Below, piece by piece: positions 1 through 10,612 of a stretch of 64,000 bases of DNA. The translations under genes were made by a program, and so were the position numbers. How positions within the stretch are numbered: position 1 is the stretch's first letter; every line of letters starts with the position of its first letter. This stretch comes from Thermothielavioides terrestris NRRL 8126 (Eukaryota > Ascomycota > Sordariomycetes > Sordariales > Chaetomiaceae), in NCBI RefSeq assembly GCF_000226115.1, contig NC_016458.1, positions 9,343,501-9,407,500 on the forward strand, given 5' to 3'. The notes under the pieces are model-generated. The model did not search any database and was not told the origin of the DNA. It was given only the letters and a program-made list of their open reading frames with translations.

Positions 1-738
1 AAATGGTCGATGGACGCCGAGACTCGGCCCGGGTGCGTGACAGCGGGTCAGAGCCGATCTGAAGGCGCATATGACCGCATGCGGCAAGTCGGGCGCGGGT
101 GTGGTTGCACAAAGGACCCTCCTCGGCTACGACCTCTCCAGTGGAGGGTGATCAATGACACGGACCGGTGAAGCCGCCCCAGTTCTGATTTGCCTGACAC
201 ACTCAGGACGCCCAGCGGCCCAAGGACCCAATCCGGAATGGACGCGTCCTTCGTGGCGGTGGGGAGGCGGCGTCGGGCCGAGTGTTGACTGTATTCGGGC
301 TACTGTGCACACTGCGTGCTCTTGCCGGCAACTGAGGGTTGGCGGCAAGCGAGAGCGAGATGTTTGGCGTGCGGGGAGGATCGGGAATCTGTTGGTTTCT
401 GATCGGCGAGGTGTACTGTGGTAGGGAGGGAGACGCTCTCGGGCCGTGATGCTCCCAGGCGTCACCTTGCTCACTCCCGGCCCAAGAGTCTGACTCCTGA
501 CATCATCCGCACAAAACTCACGAGGGATTAAGATGCAAGGCTGCAAGGGACGAGGCCTGCGGCGACATAATGACTTCACTTCAGCATCCCAGGTTGCTGC
601 ATGTCCTTTCTTTCCAAATAGGGGTAAGCCCAACCGCTCGTCACCGTGCTGTTCGCGCGAGAGCGGACGAAACTGACCGGTGTAAACGGGAAGGAAGACT
701 GCGACGAGAGATCCCGAGAGCTTTCGTGAGGCGTAACT
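1..738. other. Left edge, no supported gene
   Basis: I see no convincing gene here. The stretch lies downstream of the minus-strand MFS gene and probably carries its 3' UTR. Open frames on both strands are short, rich in Arg/Pro/Ser, and have no recognisable domain. Confidence 0.5.
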
Positions 739-1444
739 TCATCCTCCAGTCGTGTCATGCTGATTCTCTACCTGTGCCGCCCTGCCGTCGCCGCTAGACA
801 GGCACGTCCCGCCGTGCTTTCGACTCAGTCTCTCGGCCCTCGACGAAACGTACGACAGACCGGCGGTCCACACAGCCAGGGCCACAGAGGTGGCAATCAT
901 GGCGTACATACCCTTCTGCAACACCCGTTGTGTCAGTCACCACCCGTGCCGACAACCGATGTGAAACAAAGGAGACAAGGAGACAACAGACTGACCGTAA
1001 ACCACGGGGCCATGCTCGCGCCGTAGAACACGATGCTCCACCACGCGTTGACGGCGTTACTCCCCAGATTCATGCCGGCCAGCACGACAGACCGAAACAC
1101 AGGCTCCCGCCGCCGGCGCATCGCGTCGTTGGCCCACGCGAAGAAGGTCGCCTGGCACGCGTACACCGCGCCGGCCCAGTAGTACGCGGCGAACACGACG
1201 GCCGTGGCGCGCCCGACCTCGACCTCGGCAGCTCCGCCGCCGGGCGCGCGCTCGACCATCCGCTGCGCCGCGAGCACCATCGCGCTGGTCGCCACGCCCG
1301 TCGCCCCGATGAAGTACCCCACCAGGTAGCGCTTGCCGCCGAGGAAGTCGGTCAGCGCGGCCCAGAAGAGCGTCGACGCGATGCCCACCGCCGGCACGCC
1401 CGTCGGGTAGTCGTTGAGCTGCCGGACCGTGTAGGCCGGTTGCT

Positions 1445-1479
<35 letters not shown>

Positions 1480-2615
1480 GGCGTCTTCATGTACAGCGCG
1501 AGCAGCGAGTTGGACGAGAACGACTCGGTCTCGCCGGCGATGGTCCACAGCACCACGAAGCCCCACCATTCCCACGAGGTCAGCACCGTTTTCGCGAAGG
1601 TCCACGTCAGCGGGGAGGTGTCGGAGGCGTCTTTGTTGCTGTGCGGCTGGCTGTTACCGTCATGGTCTGGGGAGGAGGCGGAGGAAGAGGCCTCGTACGC
1701 CGCTCCGTGCGCGGGCTCGACTGCCCGGTCGTGCAGTTCGAGGCGCGACACGGCTAGGGCGCGCTCGGCGGCGGTGAGATAGGGCGCGGTGGTGGTGGCC
1801 GGCGTGTCGGGAAACAGAAGGAAGCCGTAGACCGCCACGGGCAGGGTGATGATGCCGTCGACCAGGAACAGCCAGCGCCAGCCGCGCAGGCCGTGGCGGT
1901 TGTCCAGGCTGGCGTAGATGCCGCTCTGGATGAAGCCGCCGATCATGGTGCCGGCGAGGCCCGAGGCGGTGAAGACGCCGCTGCGCTTGCCCAGCTCGCG
2001 CTCGGTGTACCACGAGCCGAGCACGTAGTGCGTGCCGACGAAGGTGCTCGCCTCGGCCACGCCCTGGAAGAAGCGGATGGCCATGATGGCCTGGGGCGAG
2101 CGCGTCGCGGCCGTCAGCATCGTCAGCGCGGCCCAGCCGACCATCATGGCCGGGAAGAAGACGCGCGGCTTGACATAGTGCAGGCTGAGGTTGGACGGGA
2201 TTTGGCCGAGGACGTAGCTGGGGAAGGGGGTTAGCAATGGCGGCGAGCGAGAAGTTCTGCATTGGGCAATGGGCAAATGACGGCTTGCACTCACCCCACG
2301 GTGAAGCACGTGTTGATTTGGTTCAGCTGGTTTCCCTGGAAGCCGAGGTCCTCCTTCATGCCCGAGACGTAGGCATTGGCGACGTTGCTGCGGTCGAGCT
2401 GAGCAGGGACCGGGGGGTCAGGAGTGGTGATTCTAATGAACGAGCTTCGTTCACGAGTTTGGGGAGCGGCTCACGTAGTTGAGGAAGTAGCTGAGGCAGC
2501 AGAAGGTCAGGATGAAGAAGTCGATCTTCCGCACGAGTCTGCGCTCCGCCGGGTCCGTTCTCCAGGCCGAGGTGAGGTAGTCGCGCAGCTTCGACTTGGA
2601 TGGGGGAAGGGCCAT
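739..2615 (-). CDS. MFS permease, pantothenate/allantoate (Liz1/Fen2/Dal5) type
   Basis: A plasma-membrane proton symporter of the anion:cation symporter branch of the major facilitator superfamily; substrates of the branch are small carboxylates such as pantothenate, allantoate or nicotinate. Exons on the minus strand are 2615-2475, 2398-2295, 2217-996 and 915-739, giving 547 residues. All joins are GT..AG and keep frame (GTGAGC, GTGAGT and GTCAGT donors). Exon 1 encodes the family opening [18 protein letters not shown], exon 2 [20 protein letters not shown], and exon 3 the [12 protein letters not shown] loop typical of the pantothenate-transporter clade. About 12 hydrophobic segments are visible. 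The central cytoplasmic loop contains ten consecutive serines. Specificity for pantothenate is inferred from the loop motifs only. Confidence 0.85.
1447..1476. repeat. (GAC)10 microsatellite coding poly-Ser
   Basis: Ten GAC units on the plus strand encode ten serines in the central loop of the minus-strand MFS permease. The length is a multiple of three, so changes in unit number would keep the frame. Confidence 0.9.
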
Positions 2616-3349
2616 GCTGCGTGGGCTGTAGGCTGTGGCCTACCGAGACCAACTGGCACCGCAAATAATGCCTATTCGCGCCCCGATATCCCTCCTGCAG
2701 TCGGTGAATGCGCCGAGCAGCCGCGGTAGATCCGAGCTCGCTGCCCCGGCTGTCGTCCCTGGCGGTGAACGCACCAAACACGGTTCATGAGACAGGATTT
2801 TTGAGAATTCAGTTCATGAAACGGGTCTTTGATAATCCAGTTCATGAGACAGGGTCTTTAAAACCCTCACTGTCGATCTCCGGTTGCCAACCAAACGGCG
2901 CTCGTAGTTTCGTAGTCCGACCGCACAGTTTCTCCGATGACGTTGCTGCAAACTCTGGCCCAGAAAAACGATTGAAAGTACCACAGTAGCCCTCGTTCTA
3001 TTGGCCGGCCCACCCGCCCCCCATGCCGTGAGAGGAAATGCGACGTTCTGGCCCGGGGCCTTGTGGGACAAACTTTGAATCGACAGCTGGCCACAAGGTC
3101 AGGACCGGAGGCGTGGACAGGAAAAGACTGAGTAGAAACGTAGAAATGCTTGGCCTGTCACCCGTGTCCGGACGAAGAGATTAAGCTGGAACACGGCTCG
3201 ATCGACGGCTTGCTCTTCAGCGAACATAGCCAAAATGTCAATCCCTCACTGCTTCTTGGTGGATCCGGCTACAGACCCACTGGTGAGAAGAAATCAACCG
3301 TCTCCACAACGGCATGGACTACGGGGAAATACAAAAAGAAGGGAGAACA
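2616..3349. other. Intergenic, MFS promoter side
   Basis: There is no supported gene. It contains the upstream region of the MFS permease and a three-unit tandem repeat at 2783-2866. Confidence 0.5.
2783..2866. repeat. Three-copy tandem repeat, 28-29 base period
   Basis: Three units begin at 2783, 2812 and 2840, each opening with GTTCATGA(G/A)AC(A/G)GG followed by a T-rich tail. The copies differ at a few positions. It lies about 170 bases upstream of the MFS start codon on the minus strand. Confidence 0.8.
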
Positions 3350-3433
3350 GGTCGTACCCGGAATCAAACCGGGGTTGCCGGAATGTCCTGAGGGAATCAG
3401 AATCCGGAGTGATAACCGCTACACTATACAACC
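3350..3433 (-). tRNA. tRNA-Gln (anticodon CTG) with intron
   Basis: Read on the minus strand, the 84 bases fold as a cloverleaf. The acceptor arms GGTTGTA and TACGACC pair over 7 bp with one G-T. The D arm carries a box A (TAGTGTAGCGG) and the T arm a box B (GGTTTGATTCC) with a CCCGG/CCGGG stem. The anticodon arm is CCGGA, loop starting TTCTGA, then TCCGG, interrupted by about 13 bases just 3' of the anticodon at the usual 37/38 intron site. The anticodon CTG reads CAG (Gln), and the arms resemble eukaryotic tRNA-Gln. CCA is not encoded, as expected. Confidence 0.9.
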
Positions 3434-3865
3434 GCGGACTGCCCACTCCGGACTTCGGCTTGTCAATAAGGTGTGGGTGGCGCCGTCGTGGGCTGCTACC
3501 CGATGAGCAAGTAAAGGGTGACGGATGGTGCTTGCTTAGAGCCACCTTGGTGGCTTGCAGGCAAGTTTTCGCAATGAATCACTCCTCCTACGAGGTGAGA
3601 GAGGACGGCGAGCAGAGGCAAGGTTACAAGAATGAGTATTATCCCCCGCCATCACAGAACACATCGAGCGCTATCGTACAGGAAAACCGTGCCAGTTGCC
3701 CAGCCGGGTGAAAAACCTGCACATACCGCTCCCCCTGAAAGCAAAAACAAGCCATCTCCTCCCGCTAACTCCGCAATACTAGTACACAGGTGACCTGCCA
3801 GAAGCCACCGACCCACGTCCTCTCCGCCCCAGACAGTCGAGTGAGTCGTGAGGGCCTGTGCCAAC
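3434..3865. other. Intergenic between tRNA-Gln and the defensin-like gene
   Basis: No gene is supported. The stretch probably holds the 3' UTR of the minus-strand defensin-like gene and the upstream flank of the tRNA. Confidence 0.5.
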
Positions 3866-4303
3866 TCAGTTGCAAGTGCAAACGCCCGTCTCAGGCGAGC
3901 ACTCGCCGCCAGGCCTGCCAATCTTGGCGCAATGGTCCTCGCACAGCAGCGGGCCGAAGGTCGGGATGCTGCAGGAGATGCTCCTGCCCTCCTTGCGGGC
4001 TGCCTCCTCCCTCTTTCCGAGGCGCTCCAGGATCTCGTTGAAGTGCGCGTCGCCGTCAATGACTCCTTCGTCGTCGCTCCGCTTCTGCGGGCTGTTGAAG
4101 CACGCGCACAGCTTCATGCCGGGGCATCCGTCGCGCGCCACGCAGTGGCCGCCGTTGGGGTTGCCCTGGCGCACGCACACGGCGTCGCACGCCTGGTTGC
4201 CCAAGGCGCATGACAGCGAGGGAATGCAGCCTGCCCGGGCCGTGCCAGCCAGAGAGGTGCAGGCCAGGATAGCCGCGAGGGAGATGCTGCGGAGGGAGAG
4301 CAT
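3866..4303 (-). CDS. Secreted two-domain defensin-like cysteine-rich protein
   Basis: A 145-residue predicted secreted precursor. The start at 4303 is chosen because it opens directly into a signal peptide (residues 1-24: hydrophobic core, Ala-Arg-Ala end); the frame is open further upstream but without leader features. Domain 1 (about 25-69) has cysteines at 26, 32, 39, 43, 54, 60, 66 and 68. Domain 2 (about 110-145) has cysteines at 111, 121, 125, 135, 142 and 144. Both show the CxxxC and CxC spacing and a Gly-x-Cys before the last strand, the cysteine-stabilised alpha-beta pattern of defensins. The linker has Lys-Arg pairs at 74-75 and 97-98, the recognition site of the Golgi protease Kex2, so the domains are probably released separately. 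Antimicrobial or effector activity is inference; the six-cysteine domain 2 is the closer fit to known fungal defensins. Confidence 0.75.
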   Translation of the reverse strand: MLSLRSISLAAILACTSLAGTARAGCIPSLSCALGNQACDAVCVRQGNPNGGHCVARDGCPGMKLCACFNSPQKRSDDEGVIDGDAHFNEILERLGKREEAARKEGRSISCSIPTFGPLLCEDHCAKIGRPGGECSPETGVCTCN

Positions 4304-4491
4304 GTTGTTGAGGCTTGTCGGCGGAAACCGTCCAGGTGCGGCAACAAGAAGCTTGGAGGTCAAGGTATGAGATTCTGGTGAGCTGATGAGCTGATTAGAA
4401 GATGCGAGTGAGCTGATGAGGATGTTGTCTTGAGTGATTAGAGGGCTTGATGTCTGACTTTCAGCACTCCGACACAAGAACTGGAGCTGCC

Positions 4492-4497
4492 TTTATA
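4492..4497 (-). promoter_or_regulatory. TATA box of the defensin-like gene
   Basis: TATAAA on the minus strand about 190 bases upstream of the start codon, which allows a leader of about 160 bases. This fits a strongly inducible secreted-protein promoter. Confidence 0.5.
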
Positions 4498-6759
4498 TGC
4501 TGGCTTTCCCATTTACTCTACACGCCAGCAATATCTTTTCATTTTGTTTTTTCACCCCTTTTCGTTTGATTGACCGCCGAACGTTCATGATACAGGGGCG
4601 ACCATGATACCGCGTCGACACAGTCTATTCATGGTGCAACAGTGTTTGCTGCGCTGTGCCGCCATCATCGCCTCGAAGCAGATTCAGCCGGCCCTATGTC
4701 ACAACCGCCCTCCCCCATATTCGGCTGCCTTTAAACCTACCTACCTCCCGGCTTCAGAATTACTCCGTCTGACGGTAAACCACTGGGCAAACTTTACTCG
4801 GTTACCAGACAATTGGCTGCGCGCTGCAACCACTTCAATGTAGCGTGGGAGAAGACCTGGAATTGATTTGGCTACTCAATGCGGCCTTCTCGAAACAACC
4901 ACTGCCGCATGCTGTCGTCTCCCTAACCACCTGCCGACCCAGTCCCTGGTCTGCTCTACCTGACCGAGGACGACTTCGATGCAGTTTCTCTGCATCATCA
5001 CGATGCTTGCCACCGTCGCGCCACCATCACGGCCCTCGAGAAACCTCATGCGGCCGGCCGCACCCTACCGACCCTCTTGCCTGACTGCAGCGGGCGCAGG
5101 GCCTGGCGACATCTACTCGATGGTTCGCTCGCCCGGCGGCCAGTGAATGGCACCCAGGGACACCGGCACGACCTGACAACTACAGCAACGACCTCGGTGC
5201 CCGGGTTGCAGCTCAATAGCAGAGGCCCAATGCGAGGCATTTACCCATAGAGGATCCTTGACGTAAAGGGTGGTTGAGTTCGATAGTTGTTTGATGTCGC
5301 TTCCAAGGAGCCTGGATGCGCAGTACTCAAGTTGTGGTATACCGATTTTTTTTTCTTTTTTTTTTATTCACGCCATTCGGGACTTCCAGTTGCTGACACA
5401 GTTGCTGACATATTGACATATACAACAGACAGTAGAACTAACTTAGGTCAACGCAACTGACCAACACTTGTTAGTTTGCAGCATCGATTGAAGGAGTCAG
5501 CAAGGAAGTAAGATAGCTGTGCAGGGCAGATGTCGAGGCCCATCGGCACCACCACAATGACTTGCCTCGGGAGGACCTGAATGCAAACCACGGCAGGGTC
5601 GAGCAGGGCAGGGGATGCTGCAGCAGGGTTAGAGGACTTCCGGAGGTGACTGCGCGGAGAAGGGGCCACGACACAGCCCATCTCCATGTAGACGACCGAC
5701 AAATCTCAGGGGAAAAGGGGACCGCAGGTTGCATGGCCCGAGGACAGCAATTAGAGCAGGACGGAGAGGTGGCATGAAACAAACAGGGACGTCTCACCCC
5801 CAACGTGCATGCATGTCTCTCGGGTTACTCGCAAAGTGAATTGGTCCTAGCCATAATGTTAGAGCCTCGACGCACCGCCACCAAGTGTGAACACGAGCTG
5901 GAACCATGCATGTAGTGAAATTTAAGTGGCAGACGGCGCTAAATGTTGACGAAACACTCATTCATTCTCATTGACAGGGGCAAGGCCCCAAAACAAGTAT
6001 GCCTAAGCGAGCGTCATGTTTGTGCTTTGACAGGCATACATGGGACGTGTTAAGTGATGACCCGTCCACTTTAACTGAACCAAGAACTACACCTGCCAAC
6101 TTGGGATGACGTTATGTTGTGAGTTGAGCTTCTTGTGCAACCGACGAAATTCGGGGTGGGGGACCTCAGTGTTTGCCTCCCCTGGGGCTTTCTGATCCTG
6201 CGCATAACCAGCAATATCTCCCTTGAACCCTCTTGAATACTTCGCAACTCCAAAGATCGGCAGTAACCGGCAGTCCGACCAGCCCAAGCTGAATTGCCAG
6301 CATGGTGGCTTTACAAGACAGAGAGATGCCCGTGGGAACGGGGCAGCCGCTCCCCAGTACAGCGATGCGGCATCGACGACCACGCCAGCGCCAGCCGCGG
6401 TTCCTGCGCAGGAGCAAAGCAGACCAAGCCGTGCTCATAGCCTGGCTCGCCCAGTTTCCGCAGTCGTGACCGCCGACTCCAACTGGAGCCACCTGAAGAC
6501 GCTCTCCTCTGGTTATCAAGTCCGTCATATCGTCTCTTTTACACCTGATCATGAGCCCTTCGACATGCCTCTGGACCCGTTGGGCAAAAAGGAAGGGACC
6601 CTTCACACGCAGCAAGGCTCCAGTCGGCAATCCAAGTCTAATCCGAGAAGAAGACAGGATGGCCACAATTCAATTATTACACCGAATGATCTAAAAAAGT
6701 AAACCTCCACACACACTATGCACTATGTACAAACGCGGGCGGGCAACGTCTTGGACGGC
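4498..6759. other. Gene-free stretch, about 2.3 kb
   Basis: I see no gene with domain, signal or splice support. It includes a T-rich run at 5346-5365. The longest open frame (6223-6702, plus) encodes a low-complexity Pro/Ser/Gln/Arg-rich product with no recognisable feature and is not called. Confidence 0.5.
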
Positions 6760-8923
6760 CTACTCGGACACCTTGCACAGCTTGCCGGTCTGCAGGGTCA
6801 GCCAGCCCTGGTTCTGGACGCGCCAGCGGTCGGAGCCGACGGCGGTCGGGGCCCAGAAGACGTCGTAGGGGTCGATCTGGCGCTTGAGCTGCAGCAGGCG
6901 GGGGTAGTTGGTGCCGTAGAAGGCGTCGCCGAAGTCGGGCTCCATGACGTCGCCCTCGTTGAGGTAGCCGCCAGGCCCGTAGGGGCGCAGGCGGGCCATC
7001 CAGTCGAGCGTGATCATCTTCTGCACGTCCTCGAACTGGTCCTGGGTCAGGCCGTCGGCCCAGCTGGCGCCCATGATGCCGTACCACACGGCGTCGCGCC
7101 AGTGCGTGTTGGCCGCCGCGTCCGGGCTGCCCTGCGGCTGCGCCGGGTTCATGTTGTACTGGATCAGGGCGGAGCCGTCCTCGACGACGGAGCGCACGGC
7201 GTCGAACATGGCCTCGCGCAGCGTCTCGTTGGCCCAGTTGGCGCGCGGGAACAGGCGCGAGGCGGTGCGCAGGTTCGAGTTGGCCACCGACTCGGTCGGG
7301 AAGTGGCGCGTCCACGCGTCGTAGAAGTTGTCGTGCTCGAAGAAGACGGGCGTGAAGTCGAAGCCGAGCGCGGTCCACTCGTCCAGCAGCGGCTGCACCA
7401 TGGCCTGGAAGTCGGCCAGCGCCATGCCGGGCACCAGCCAGGGGTTCATGGTCCACGTGTAGCCGGCCCCGGACCCGGCGGGGCCGCGCGGGAAGATATC
7501 GCTGTAGCCGTACGAGCCCTGGTCGGCGTAGTCGGGGAACTTGCGCCAGTAGGCGTACATGGCCTGCCAGAAGACGTCGTCCGTGTTGTTGGTGTCGGGC
7601 CCCGTCGTGATGGTCCACGTCACGCCCGAGAAGGTCATCTTGGGGTAGACCTTGACGGTCATGGAGGTGACGACGCCGAAGGTGGCGCCGCCGCCGCCGC
7701 GCAGGGCCCAGAACAGGTCCGTGTTCTCCGTCTCGCTGGCCGTGACGAAGCGGCCGTTGGGCAGCACCACGTTGACGCTCAGCACCTGGTCGGCGGCGAG
7801 GCCGTGCTTGCCCGACATGGGCGAGTGGCCGCCGCCGGTGGTGTAGCCGCCCGAGACGCCGACGCCCTTGCACTCGCCGCCGACGGCGGTGACGCCGTAC
7901 TGGTTAGCGGCCGCGTACAGGTCGCCGACCTCGATGCCGGCGCCGATCTCCATGGCCGGGCCCGAGTACGACGGCGTGCGGATGGACGGGATGAAGCGGG
8001 TCCACTTGAGGTTGTGCGTCCAGATGGACAGCGCGCCGGCGCCGCACGACTTGCCCAGGAAGTCGTGGCCCGTGTTCTTGACCACCAGGCGCACGCCCGT
8101 GGAGCGCGCGAAGTTGATGGCCAGCTGGATCTGGTACACGCTCTCGATCTTGACCGCGTACGACGGGAAGCCGCCCAGAGTGCACGTCGATGTGTTGCCG
8201 TTCTGCGGCATGCACGTCTCGCCCTGGTAGAGCGGCGACATGACGGACGTCGGGTCATTGGCGCTGAGGGGAGGGGGTAACAACTGGTCAGCCCGCAGGA
8301 ACAACGGCTGTATGGGTGATTGGGGAGCAGAGCAGGGCAAGACTCAAAAGAGACTCGGACTCAAACATACTGAGTGGCCGACTGCGTCCAGTTGGCGAGG
8401 ATGCCGGCGCACTTTTGCGCGTTGTACACGCCGCTGTTGGGGTAGCAGACGGCGCCGATCGGCACCGTCTTGATCAGCGCGCCGCCGGTCAGCAGGTTGA
8501 AGACCTCCCAGGTGAGGGGCGACGGCCAGGCGGCGTCGCCGGGCCAGACCTTGCAGTCGCCGACGCTGGCGCGCTTGGCCATCCTGGCGGTGGCGTTGCT
8601 GTCGCCGAACTGGAAGAGGTCGATGTCGCTCAGCTGGTGGGCCGTCAGGTTGGCCAGCACCGCGTCGGTCAGCTGCAGCGCGTTGGCTTCCGCATCGGCC
8701 GCCACGGCCTGGGCAGCCGGAGCCACGGTGACGTTGGTGGCGGCTACATGCAGAGCGTCCGTCAGCGCGATATGCTCCGCGTGAAGCCTGCTGCGGCCCG
8801 CCGGGCCAGGGCCAACCTACGGATCACTTTGCCATCCCCGGTGGTGATGGTCTGGGCAAGAGACTGGAAGGGAAGGGCTGCCCCCGCAAAAAGCAGGGCG
8901 CGGGGAAGCGAGAGGACAGCCAT
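6760..8923 (-). CDS. Secreted FAD-linked oxidoreductase, berberine-bridge type
   Basis: A vanillyl-alcohol-oxidase/BBE-superfamily flavoprotein; fungal relatives oxidise alcohols, sugars or secondary-metabolite intermediates. Minus-strand exons are 8923-8821, 8743-8371 and 8263-6760, giving 659 residues with all joins in frame. Residues 1-23 form a signal peptide (hydrophobic core, end near SLAQ). The PCMH-type FAD domain follows. His225 in the NTGHDF motif and Cys290 in ECKGVGVSGG occupy the positions used for bicovalent 8-alpha-His and 6-S-Cys flavin attachment. A GGGGATFGVV motif follows, and the BBE C-terminal box (NYPRLLQLKRQIDP) lies close to the end. The form resembles fungal isoamyl-alcohol-oxidase-like proteins; the substrate cannot be read from sequence. 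The short minus-strand frame upstream of 8923 is leader. Confidence 0.88.
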
Positions 8924-9559
8924 GGCGATCGACAAGATCAACGAGGGGCTTGTCGCGCAGGCCGATGGGGTTGTGGATGAGGAAGGGAAGAGATCAGAAG
9001 CACGTTTTTGCCACGCGGCGGCCACATGGTTTTATGGCAGCGGACAACGGCATCACGCCGCCTCTGCGCTGCCTCCTCCGGGTCCCGGGCTCGGATATGT
9101 TTCCGAATCGCCAATCGGAAGGGCCTGCATCCTCCTCCCACGTTGCACCCCTGTGCTGGAGCCGGAGAAGCAATAATGCCGGCATCAAGCGCAACACAAC
9201 AGGCAGGGAGAATGGGGGCGCCGTGGCAATATGGCACCACTGGCGGATGCCGTCATTTCCCAGTAGAGCTAAGTTTGCACATAGTACGGAGTTTACACGA
9301 GCTTCCTGGGCCGTGGCCTCGAACTCGAAGAGCAAGCGCCTGCTTCTCTCATCCGAACATACACTACTGTTGGAGCAGTCCGGATAGTGGGGGAGCTCGG
9401 GAGCGAAGATAGGCCGACCTTGGGTCAGCCCCTGTCTGGTTGTGGATGGCCGGTCAAACCTTCGGCTCCTCAATGGCCTCTCTCCAGTGCTGTTCCCCCA
9501 CTGTCAGCCTTGGCAAACGTACTCCACACCATGGCGAGGGCCTGCGGGTGCATTTTTCC

Positions 9560-9919
9560 GACTCCATTACACTACTGTTAGAAAGACAGCCCCCTTTTCA
9601 TGAGAAAGACAACCCCCCAAGTGCGGTCTGTGAGTCCACCACCAAATGTTTGCAACTCGGGTCACCACGCGGCCTACCCGAGGGAAGAAGAGAGGGCTGT
9701 GAATACCACCACTTTTTTTTACCCTCGGATAAAAAAAAAGGAGAAGAAGAAGCCCTAACCGATAGCCCGGACCCTAGCCGATGACCCTAACCCTAAGCAA
9801 ACATTTGGTGTGGATGTACGGAGGAAGCGAAGTGTACGGACCGCCCCAGGGGGCTGTCTTTCTAATTTAATAACGTTAGGGGTTTGTCTCTTTAGTTACG
9901 CAGTAGTGGAACGGAGTCA
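9560..9919. mobile_element. MITE-like element with terminal inverted repeats and TA duplication
   Basis: A 15-base perfect inverted repeat, GAAAGACAGCCCCCT at 9581-9595 and its complement at 9848-9862, is flanked by TA on both sides (9579-9580 and 9863-9864), giving an approximately 282-base core. Inside, a second pair, ACCAAATGTTTGC near 9640 and GCAAACATTTGGT near 9797, is also inverted. Outside the core, ACTCCATTACACTACTG (9561-9577) matches the complement of 9902-9918 at 14 of 17 positions, so the unit may extend to about 9560-9919. There is no transposase reading frame. TA target sites and short TIRs fit a non-autonomous Tc1/mariner-type element; the family is inferred. Confidence 0.6.
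9785..9796. repeat. Short telomere-like CCCTAA repeat
   Basis: Two exact CCCTAA units lie next to degenerate copies (CCCTAACC, CCCTAGCC) inside the inverted-repeat element. The array is far too short for a telomere. Confidence 0.6.
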
Positions 9920-10387
9920 CAATTTCAAGCGTTCATCTCACGGTTGTCCACACCCGAGAAGCCAGGATGTCTGAGCGCGCGATTCCTTCTTGTGATTCGC
10001 GGCGCTGCAGGGGCCCTGTCCCCAGCCATGCGGATCAAATGCTTGTTCATGTTTGGCCAATCGCCTCCATGCCTTGTGGAGGCCGGCAGCTGGCCTTGGC
10101 CTCGGCAAACCATTGTTCCTTCGTCTTGGGCCCAAGGGGGCCGGCCGGCCGGTGAGCTCAGCGACCTCCCACTCATTGTGTAGCATTACTGTAAGCTGTA
10201 ACCATGAGGACGGCTGGCAAGGAAACACATCCTACGCAGAAACGTCAGTTACAGCACTGAATACACAGTACACTTGGATGCTATAGTGTACACTAAACAC
10301 GGCGGGCTGGCGGGTCGATCCTGCCCGTCCGGTCCGCTGCGCAGCCTTGAGTCCGCCGGCCGCCCTCCCGTTTCCGCGGAAGAAGGC

Positions 10388-10612
10388 GTGCTAGTGTAAA
10401 CTACACTAGTGGAGTGCAGTCGCTAGTTAGTGCTAATCACCTCAACACGATGCTCGCAAGGCGAGCCAGCTCGGGATATACATTACAATGTCGGGTGTCC
10501 GGTGTTGGGACCTCCACTGCCGACGCCACCAGTTCATCGCGCTACACTACACGACACTAGTGTAGTGCCGCAGTACACTTTACACTACACTACCAAGTAC
10601 CAGGTAGTGTAA
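10388..10612. repeat. Palindrome-rich ACACTA/TAGTGT tract
   Basis: TAGTGTA and TACACTA motifs recur in both orientations at each end of this stretch (for example CTAGTGTAAACTACACTAG near 10391 and TTTACACTACACTACC near 10579). The ends are roughly inverted with respect to each other, which suggests a second, more decayed TIR element. I could not define exact borders or a target duplication. Confidence 0.4.

Noticed and set aside
930..1757. Long plus-strand frames opposite the MFS gene
   Set aside because: Arg-rich shadows of a GC-rich coding strand. The same holds for the long frames opposite the FAD oxidoreductase, GYF, TPR, nucleotidase and Fta1 genes.
6223..6702. 159-codon plus-strand frame as a gene
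   Set aside because: Low-complexity product with no domain, signal or conserved look, overlapped by equally long frames on the other strand.
9785..9796. True telomere or chromosome end
   Set aside because: Only two exact CCCTAA units, with ordinary genes on both sides.
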